11,679 nt of DNA from positions 1-11,679 of the forward strand of contig DSBO01000206.1 in the NCBI GenBank assembly GCA_011046015.1, written 5' to 3'. The notes below the pieces were generated by a model. It worked only from the letters and a program-made list of their open reading frames with translations. It did no database searches and had not been told where the DNA came from. Position numbers and translations under genes: made by a program. Numbering within the stretch: the stretch's first letter is position 1; every line of letters starts with the position of its first letter. The stretch is from Thioalkalivibrio sp. (GTDB lineage: Bacteria; Pseudomonadota; Gammaproteobacteria; SpSt-1174). Shown piece after piece: positions 7,361 to 11,679 of this stretch.

Positions 7361-7389
7361 ATTATAGGACTGCCGTCTGCACAAATCCA
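7361..7389 (-). promoter_or_regulatory. Sigma-70 promoter of the dsrE-hpt-thioinosine phosphorylase run
   Basis: Read on the minus strand, a perfect TATAAT at 7366-7361 is preceded at 17 bases by TGGATT (7389-7384), a weak -35 element. The start point would fall about 40 bases ahead of the dsrE start codon. The -10 box is the best in the window; the poor -35 leaves room for an activator or for growth-dependent use. Confidence 0.55.
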
Positions 7390-7420
7390 GCACTACCTAA
7401 TTTACTGATATTGCCCTTGC

Positions 7421-7461
7421 GGGCGCCCGGCGCCCTGTCCCGCGCCGGGCCGCGCCCTGTC
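7421..7461. repeat. GC-rich block with an 8-bp inverted repeat and a 10-bp direct repeat
   Basis: CCCGGCGC (7426-7433) and GCGCCGGG (7442-7449) form a perfect inverted repeat with an eight-base spacer. GCGCCCTGTC occurs at 7430-7439 and again at 7452-7461, 22 bases apart, about two helical turns. The block lies between the mscS stop and the dsrE promoter, both on the minus strand. No T run follows the hairpin on either strand, so it is not a standard intrinsic terminator. It could be a Rho-independent-like pause, a protein site or chance in GC-rich DNA. Confidence 0.45.
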
Positions 7462-7498
7462 GCGCTCGTGGCGCATAACCACTGCGCTGGAGTGGGAT

Positions 7499-8629
7499 TC
7501 ACTCGGACTGGGGCAGCCCGGCCGCCTGCGGCGCCTCGGCCAACTTCAGACCGTCTGGCATGTGCAGGGTTCGGGTCGGGAAGGCGATCTCCGCGCCGTG
7601 CCCGGCAATGATGTCGGCGATGCGCAAGAGCACATCGTGCTTGACCTCGTGGTACTTCACCCATTGCGTGGTGCGGGTGAAGGTATAGACGAAGAAGTCC
7701 ACGGATGAGGCGTTGAAGGCGTTGAAGTTCACGATCAGGGTCTGGTCCGCGTCGATCTCCGGATGCGTCGCCAGCATCGCCTTCACGTCCCTGACGATGG
7801 CGTCCATCGCTCCGATGTCGGCGTAGCGGATGCCGATCGTCTCGTAGATGCGCCGGTGCGTCATGCGCGAGGGGTTCTCCACCGCGATACTGGTGAAGAT
7901 CGCGTTGGGCACGTACAGCGGGCGCTTGTCAAAACGGCGGATGCGCGTCAGGCGCCAGCCGATATCCTCCACGGTGCCCTCTATGTCCTTGTCGGGCGAG
8001 CGAATCCAGTCACCCACGGCGAATGGCCGGTCGAGGTAGACCATCAGCCCGCCGAAGAAGTTGGCCAGCAGGTCCCTGGCCGCGAAACCCACCGCAATGC
8101 CGCCGATACCGCCGAAGGCCAGCACGCCGGAGACGCTGAAGCCCAGTGTCTGCAGGCCGACGAGCGCGCCGGTGATGACCACGGACAGGCGCAGCAGCTT
8201 GGCGATGGCCTTGACCGTGGTGTGGTCGATCTCCTTGCCCAGGCGCGTGCGGCGCTCGATGACGGAGGCCTCGGTCTCGCCCACCAGGCGCACGAGGAAC
8301 CAGGTAATGAGGACAATTACCAGCGCATCTCGAATCGGTCCCACGGCCTCGAACAGCGGTGCCTCCGTCGCGGCGTGCACGATCTCGGCAGCGAAGGCGA
8401 TGCCCACCACCCAGATCAGAAGATTCAGCGGCAGTTTCACCGCGCGAATCATCGCCTCGTCCCAGACGGGTTCGCTGCGCTCGGCCTTGCGCTGCAGCCG
8501 TGCCAGCACCCAGGCGCTGACGAAGTTGAAGACGACCACGGCCAGCACGACGACGAATACCTGCGTGATCCAGCCGCCGAGGCCATAGGTCTCGATCAGG
8601 GTTTTGAGCGAGGAGATTAAGTCAGACAT
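7499..8629 (-). CDS. MscS-family mechanosensitive ion channel
   Basis: A 376-residue inner-membrane protein. Five hydrophobic segments fit the YnaI-like layout: about 20-43, 66-86, 100-118, 142-163 and the pore-lining helix from about 166. The pore segment is unmistakable, with SGVLAFGGIGGIAVGFAARD then LLANFFGGLMVYLDRPF and the beta-domain entry VGDWI near 206-210. The cytoplasmic vestibule follows, with the conserved YVPNAIF at 239-245 and an alpha-beta C-terminal domain. Channels of this type open on membrane tension to release solutes in osmotic downshift. It has two more helices than E. coli MscS (three), hence closer to YnaI. It starts 27 bases after the nagZ stop and probably shares its transcript. 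No purine-rich ribosome binding site precedes the ATG, so translation may rely on coupling to nagZ. Confidence 0.93.
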   Translation of the reverse strand: MSDLISSLKTLIETYGLGGWITQVFVVVLAVVVFNFVSAWVLARLQRKAERSEPVWDEAMIRAVKLPLNLLIWVVGIAFAAEIVHAATEAPLFEAVGPIRDALVIVLITWFLVRLVGETEASVIERRTRLGKEIDHTTVKAIAKLLRLSVVITGALVGLQTLGFSVSGVLAFGGIGGIAVGFAARDLLANFFGGLMVYLDRPFAVGDWIRSPDKDIEGTVEDIGWRLTRIRRFDKRPLYVPNAIFTSIAVENPSRMTHRRIYETIGIRYADIGAMDAIVRDVKAMLATHPEIDADQTLIVNFNAFNASSVDFFVYTFTRTTQWVKYHEVKHDVLLRIADIIAGHGAEIAFPTRTLHMPDGLKLAEAPQAAGLPQSE

Positions 8630-8656
8630 AAGAAGTTCGAAGCGCTTGGGTGGGTG

Positions 8657-9703
8657 TCAGACGTCCAGTTCGAGATAGGGGGATTCGTCGTAGGCGGCCA
8701 CGGCGCCGGCGGCCTGTATCCAGCGCGCCGAGGCGTGCAGCTCGGCCCAGGCCTGCGGCCTGCGGCCGTGCATGCGGGCCAGGCGGACCTGGGAGACCGG
8801 GTTGTCGTAGCCTTCCAGGCTGTCCAGCACCTCGCGGGCGCCGTCGGGATGGTTGCAGACCAGCACCATGTCGCAGCCGGCGTCCAGGGCCTTGCGAGCG
8901 CGCTGGGCGAAGCTGCCGGCCACGTGCGCGGCGGCCATGCTGAGATCGTCGCTGAAGATCACCCCCTGGAAGCCCAGCTCGTGTCGCAGCACGCCCTGGA
9001 GCCAGAAGGCCGAGAAACCCGCCAGCTCCGGGTCGGCCTGAGTGTAGATCACGTGCGCGGGCATGATCGCGGCCAGCCCGTAGTGGATCATGCGCTCGAA
9101 GGGTACGAGGTCGGCCTGGCGGATGTCCTCCAACGGTCGCCGGTCCACCGGCAGGGCAAGGTGCGAATCCTCCTTCACGCCGCCGTGCCCCGGAAAGTGC
9201 TTGCCGGTGGCAGCCATGCCCGCCTCGTTCATGCCCTGCATGTAGTGATGCGCGAGGTCGGCCAGGATCTCGGGGTCGGAGTGAAAGGCCCGGTCGCCGA
9301 TCACGCCGCTCAGCCCGTGAGCGACATCCAGCACCGGCGCGAAACTGAAGTCGATACCCACCGCCCGCAGCTCGGCTGCCATCAACCAGCCGCTCTCAGT
9401 GGCCAGCTCGCGCGCCCGCTGCCGGTCCTGCCGGTAAATCTCCCCCAGCCGGCTCACCGGAGGCAGGCGCGTGAAGCCTTCGCGAAAGCGCTGCACTCGG
9501 CCGCCTTCGTGGTCCACCGCCACCAGCAGATGCGGGTCGCGCAAAGCATGGATCGCGCGCACCAGCTCGGTGAGCTGGGCCACGGACTCGAAGTTACGGG
9601 TGAAGAGGATCACACCGCCGGTCTGGGGGTGCAGGAGCAACTCGTGTTCTTCGGGGGTGATCTCGGTACCTACGAGATCCAGCATCACGGGGCCCAGGGC
9701 CAT
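8657..9703 (-). CDS. nagZ: Beta-N-acetylhexosaminidase NagZ (glycoside hydrolase family 3)
   Basis: A 348-residue cytosolic enzyme. The ATG at 9703 is chosen because GAGG lies six bases upstream; another in-frame ATG at 9709 directly abuts that site. The opening MALGPVMLDLVG matches E. coli NagZ (MGPVMLDVEG). Family landmarks are GGVILFTRN (29-37), VAVDHEGGRVQRFREGFTRL (61-80), KHFPGHGG (168-175) with the Asp179/His181 dyad of the mobile catalytic loop, and VIFSDDLSM (248-256), where the first Asp, D252, is the expected nucleophile. NagZ removes GlcNAc from 1,6-anhydromuropeptides imported during peptidoglycan turnover; in species with inducible AmpC its products influence beta-lactamase induction. 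A candidate promoter lies directly upstream and mscS follows, so the two appear to form one unit. All key residues are present. Confidence 0.96.
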   Translation of the reverse strand: MALGPVMLDLVGTEITPEEHELLLHPQTGGVILFTRNFESVAQLTELVRAIHALRDPHLLVAVDHEGGRVQRFREGFTRLPPVSRLGEIYRQDRQRARELATESGWLMAAELRAVGIDFSFAPVLDVAHGLSGVIGDRAFHSDPEILADLAHHYMQGMNEAGMAATGKHFPGHGGVKEDSHLALPVDRRPLEDIRQADLVPFERMIHYGLAAIMPAHVIYTQADPELAGFSAFWLQGVLRHELGFQGVIFSDDLSMAAAHVAGSFAQRARKALDAGCDMVLVCNHPDGAREVLDSLEGYDNPVSQVRLARMHGRRPQAWAELHASARWIQAAGAVAAYDESPYLELDV

Positions 9704-9736
9704 GGACATCCTCGGTCAGGTGGTCGGAAAGGCCTG

Positions 9737-9766
9737 ATTGTATCGAAACCGCGCCTCGCGTGCCGA
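9737..9766 (-). promoter_or_regulatory. Candidate sigma-70 promoter of nagZ
   Basis: On the minus strand TACAAT (9742-9737, five of six matches) follows TCGGCA (9766-9761, four of six matches to TTGACA) at 18 bases. The -10 box is about 33 bases ahead of the nagZ start codon. It lies just beyond the terminator of the preceding gene, which supports an independent start here. Confidence 0.5.
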
Positions 9767-9783
9767 GCCATCGACCGTGTCGC

Positions 9784-9811
9784 AAAAAAAGCGGGCGCCC
9801 GTGGGCGCCCG
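9784..9811 (-). terminator. Rho-independent terminator behind the HugZ-family gene
   Basis: CGGGCGCCC (9792-9800) and GGGCGCCCG (9803-9811) are perfectly complementary. On the minus strand the hairpin is followed by GC and seven T residues (9790-9784). It would end the transcript of the HugZ-family gene before the nagZ promoter. The two-base gap means the real loop opens one or two base pairs of the stem. Confidence 0.85.
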
Positions 9812-9817
9812 ATATAA

Positions 9818-9862
9818 AGGAGGAGTGAAGAAATGACGAACGAACAATCGGAAGATCGGTGA
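9818..9862 (+). other. Strong ribosome binding site leading into a nine-codon reading frame (possible gene remnant)
   Basis: AGGAGGAG is followed at seven bases by ATG (9833), which opens MTNEQSEDR and then hits TGA at 9860-9862. The site is the strongest Shine-Dalgarno sequence on the plus strand in this window and is spaced correctly, yet the frame ends at once. A TATAAA lies just in front (9813-9818), but the plus-strand -35 position falls in the terminator hairpin. The rest of the gene-free stretch 9704-9996 holds the nagZ promoter and the terminator; from 9863 to 9996 I see nothing else I can support. It may be the 5' stub of a lost gene or chance. Confidence 0.25.
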
Positions 9863-9996
9863 AGACCTTCCACCAGACATGTTGCAGATCCCGTGCCAAC
9901 TCTGTGATAGCGGCCTGAACCGCGATCCGCGCGGGCGTTGACCGGAACTGGCGCACCAGCGTCGCCCATCGGCCGGCACCCCCGCACCGTGGCGGT

Positions 9997-10512
9997 TCAC
10001 CCTCCATCCTCGCGGGGTCCGATCGGCTCCAGTTCGGCCAGATGCGGCCCGGTGAGCCGATAGGCCTGACCGAAGCCGATCACGAACCGCCCCTCCTCGG
10101 GCACGAGCCGCAGCAACCGGAAATCCCCCAGCCCACCCAGCAGGTCCATGATCTCGCCAAAACGCTCGCGCAGCCGCGCGAGCGGGACTTCCGCCTCATC
10201 ACTGTCCCGGGCGATCGGCTCGACGCGGCAGCGAAAGCTGGCCCGGCGCCGGGCAAATATCTGGCGCGTCTGCATCTCGGGCTCGATGAACAGGATGGAT
10301 GCCCGCGGCTGGCCCAGCAGGTTACGCGTGTGCTCGGCCAGCAGGCTCACGAAGATGTAGAAGTGGCCCGCATCGTCCCGCACGAAGGGCGCATAGCTCG
10401 CCGCGGGCTGACCCGCCTCGTCCACGCTGGCAATGACGAGGCTCTCAAAATCGTCGATGAAGCCAGCGAGGACCTCGCGGGTCTCCTGGAGACGGTCGTT
10501 CGCATCAGGCAT
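9997..10512 (-). CDS. HugZ/HutZ-family pyridoxamine 5'-phosphate oxidase-fold protein (heme-utilisation type)
   Basis: From ATG 10512 it is 171 residues, near the 176 of Vibrio cholerae HutZ; an in-frame GTG at 10524 would add four. Neither start has a good ribosome binding site, so the choice is tentative. The split-barrel pattern is clear: SLVIASVDEAGQPAASYAPF (24-43), a strand FYIFVSLLAEHTRNL (51-65), ASILFIEPE, IFARRRASFRCRV, then GDFRLLRL around Asp130 and the signature GRFVIGFGQAY (141-151). HutZ and HugZ bind heme and take part in heme breakdown or iron release. His157 in the C-terminal tail is the only His after the barrel and is a candidate counterpart of the C-terminal heme-ligand His of HutZ; that is inference. 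No heme transport gene is nearby. It is divergent from polB and ends at a strong terminator about 185 bases downstream. Confidence 0.85.
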   Translation of the reverse strand: MPDANDRLQETREVLAGFIDDFESLVIASVDEAGQPAASYAPFVRDDAGHFYIFVSLLAEHTRNLLGQPRASILFIEPEMQTRQIFARRRASFRCRVEPIARDSDEAEVPLARLRERFGEIMDLLGGLGDFRLLRLVPEEGRFVIGFGQAYRLTGPHLAELEPIGPREDGG

Positions 10513-10552
10513 GTCGGGATACACTCGTGGTCGGGTTGGGGGCGCTTCGGGC

Positions 10553-10558
10553 TACAAT
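10553..10558 (+). promoter_or_regulatory. Candidate -10 element for polB
   Basis: TACAAT (five of six matches) lies about 42 bases before the polB start codon. No convincing -35 hexamer is found at 16-18 bases. The same bases read on the other strand give TATTGT one base over, so the divergent HugZ-family gene could use an overlapping promoter. GGTTGG (10534-10539) and CCAACC (10565-10570) bracket the box symmetrically. No LexA-type CTG-N10-CAG site is present in the intergenic region. Confidence 0.3.
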
Positions 10559-10599
10559 AGACGACCAACCGCCATCGTTCACCCCGCCCCTTGTCCGAC

Positions 10600-11679
10600 A
10601 TGCAGCCCATCGACGCGTTTCTCCTGACCCGCCAGTGGCGCGACGGCCCGGACGGGATCGAGCTGGTGTTCTGGGCCTGGAGCGCCGCGGGCCCCCTGCG
10701 CATCGTGATTACGGGCCAGGAGGCCGTGTGCTTCATCGAACGCGACCGCGCCGTCGCCGGGCTGCCACCGCGCACTCGCCGTCAGGCGGTGGCCCTGACC
10801 ACCCTGGCCGGCGCGCCGGTGGACGCGCTCTACTTTCGCCAGCAGCGCGACCTCATGACCCTGCGCGAGGCGATACGGGGACACGGCGTCCCGCTCCACG
10901 AATCCGACCTCAAACCGGTCGACCGCTACCTGATGGAGCGCTTCATCCACGGCGGCCTGCGCGTTCGCGGCCAGGCCCGGCAACGCGCCGGCTACCTCGA
11001 ATTCCGCAACCCGACCCTGACGGGTGTCGAGGTCACGCCACGGCTGTCTGTGCTCTCGCTGGATATCGAGTCGGCCGACCTCGACGGGGAGATCTGGTCC
11101 GTCGCCCTGATCGCCGAGGGCCGCCAGCAGGTGTACGTGGTCGGCGCCGCGCCACCGGACACGCCCACCCACGTGACCTTCGTGCCCGACGAACCTGCCC
11201 TGTTGCGTGCGTCCATGGACTGGATCCGTGGCTGCGATCCGGATCTGCTCATCGGCTGGAACCTCGCGAACTTCGACCTCGACCTGCTGGAGCAGCGCTG
11301 CCGAATCCATCGCCTGCCGTTTCGGATCGGCCGCGACAACGAAGCGGCCCAGGTGCTGCCACCACTCGCCGACGGCCAGTCACGCACCGCCCGCATCTCC
11401 GGGCGCATCGCCCTGGACGGCATCGACTGCCTGAAGATGGCGACCTGGTCATTCGAGAGTTTCGAGCTCGAGGCGGTCGCCCGGCAACTGCTCGGGCGCG
11501 GCAAGCTGGTCGAGGACGGGGACCGGCTGGCTGCCATTCATCGCCTGTACCGCGAGGATCCGATCGCTCTGGCCGCCTACAACCTGGAAGACGCGCAGCT
11601 GGTCATCGACATCTTCGAGCACGCCGACCTCTTCGCCTTTCTCGTACAGCGCGCCCGCATGACCGGGCTCGCCCTGGAC
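10600..11679 (+). CDS. polB: DNA polymerase II, N-terminal and exonuclease part (family B; runs off the right edge)
   Basis: The first 360 codons are present; the polymerase palm and thumb are beyond the window. The opening MQPIDAFLLTRQWRDGPDG parallels E. coli Pol II, and RYLMERFI (109-116) is a shared landmark. The 3'-5' exonuclease motifs are intact: Exo I LDIES with Asp155 and Glu157, the same numbers as the E. coli catalytic pair; Exo II LIGWNLANFD with Asp226; Exo III YNLEDAQLV with Tyr327 and Asp331. Pol II performs lesion bypass and replication restart. In E. coli it is SOS-induced through LexA, but no LexA site is visible upstream here. No clear ribosome binding site precedes the ATG; an in-frame TTG at 10591 is an alternative start. 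It is divergently oriented from the HugZ-family gene. Confidence 0.95.
   Translation, partial: MQPIDAFLLTRQWRDGPDGIELVFWAWSAAGPLRIVITGQEAVCFIERDRAVAGLPPRTRRQAVALTTLAGAPVDALYFRQQRDLMTLREAIRGHGVPLHESDLKPVDRYLMERFIHGGLRVRGQARQRAGYLEFRNPTLTGVEVTPRLSVLSLDIESADLDGEIWSVALIAEGRQQVYVVGAAPPDTPTHVTFVPDEPALLRASMDWIRGCDPDLLIGWNLANFDLDLLEQRCRIHRLPFRIGRDNEAAQVLPPLADGQSRTARISGRIALDGIDCLKMATWSFESFELEAVARQLLGRGKLVEDGDRLAAIHRLYREDPIALAAYNLEDAQLVIDIFEHADLFAFLVQRARMTGLALD

Noticed and set aside
7426..7449. Intrinsic terminator for mscS
   Set aside because: The hairpin is perfect but no T run follows on the minus strand, so it was listed as a repeat only.
7763..8620. 285-residue plus-strand open frame opposite the MscS-family gene
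   Set aside because: Antisense shadow rich in His, Asp, Gln and Arg, with no recognisable domain; the MscS pore motif is on the other strand.
8654..9817. 387-residue plus-strand open frame opposite nagZ
   Set aside because: It mirrors nagZ codon structure and extends through the terminator; nagZ has all catalytic motifs.
9594..10007. 137-residue minus-strand open frame overlapping the end of the HugZ-family gene, with a protein-like segment (AITELARDLQHVWWKVFTDL)
   Set aside because: It runs straight through the strong terminator and about 110 bases into nagZ, and has no independent support. The plausible-looking segment is likely chance in GC-rich DNA.
1..11679. CRISPR array, insertion sequence ends, tRNA or rRNA genes, prophage or defence genes
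   Set aside because: No regularly spaced repeats, no transposase or integrase-like protein, no tRNA-like cloverleaf and no unusual composition block were seen. Gene content is housekeeping.

Overview
The window is about 11.7 kb of GC-rich, tightly packed DNA that reads as ordinary chromosome of a gammaproteobacterium. The protein families and their order (mfd followed by a CsiV-family lipoprotein-like gene, an S-methyl-5'-thioinosine phosphorylase, NagZ, and a family B DNA polymerase II) point to a gammaproteobacterium related to Pseudomonas or, more likely given the DsrE protein and the sulfur-oxidiser flavour, to the Chromatiales/Ectothiorhodospiraceae. That placement is an inference from gene content; no rRNA gene is present to test it. 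I see no insertion sequence, prophage, CRISPR array, tRNA or rRNA.

Left, plus strand (1-1274): the 3' end of a carbon-nitrogen hydrolase (AguB-type N-carbamoylputrescine amidase) is followed 13 bases later by a Crp/Fnr regulator with three cysteines, and then by a small DUF2892 membrane protein that has its own candidate promoter, an overlapping inverted repeat and a clean intrinsic terminator. Plus strand (1355-5551): mfd, the transcription-repair coupling factor, with a CsiV-family periplasmic protein 21 bases downstream, probably as one transcript.

Minus strand (5593-7389): a three-gene run, read from right to left, of a DsrE-family sulfur-transfer-like protein under a promoter with a perfect TATAAT box, then hypoxanthine-guanine phosphoribosyltransferase, then S-methyl-5'-thioinosine phosphorylase. 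The last two can act in series: the phosphorylase releases hypoxanthine and 5-methylthioribose-1-phosphate, and Hpt turns hypoxanthine into IMP. This run converges on csiV.

Minus strand (7499-9766): nagZ (peptidoglycan recycling beta-hexosaminidase) with its own promoter, followed 27 bases later by an MscS-family mechanosensitive channel. A GC-rich block with inverted and direct repeats lies between this pair and the dsrE promoter. Right end: a HugZ/HutZ-family heme-utilisation-like flavin-fold protein on the minus strand, ending in a strong intrinsic terminator, is divergent from polB (DNA polymerase II), which runs off the right edge after its complete 3'-5' exonuclease motifs.

I did not find an evidently new multi-gene system. 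The items most worth a second look are the cysteine-bearing Crp/Fnr regulator beside DUF2892, the DsrE gene at the head of the thioinosine/hypoxanthine salvage run, and a very strong ribosome binding site feeding a nine-codon reading frame beside the 9.8 kb terminator.
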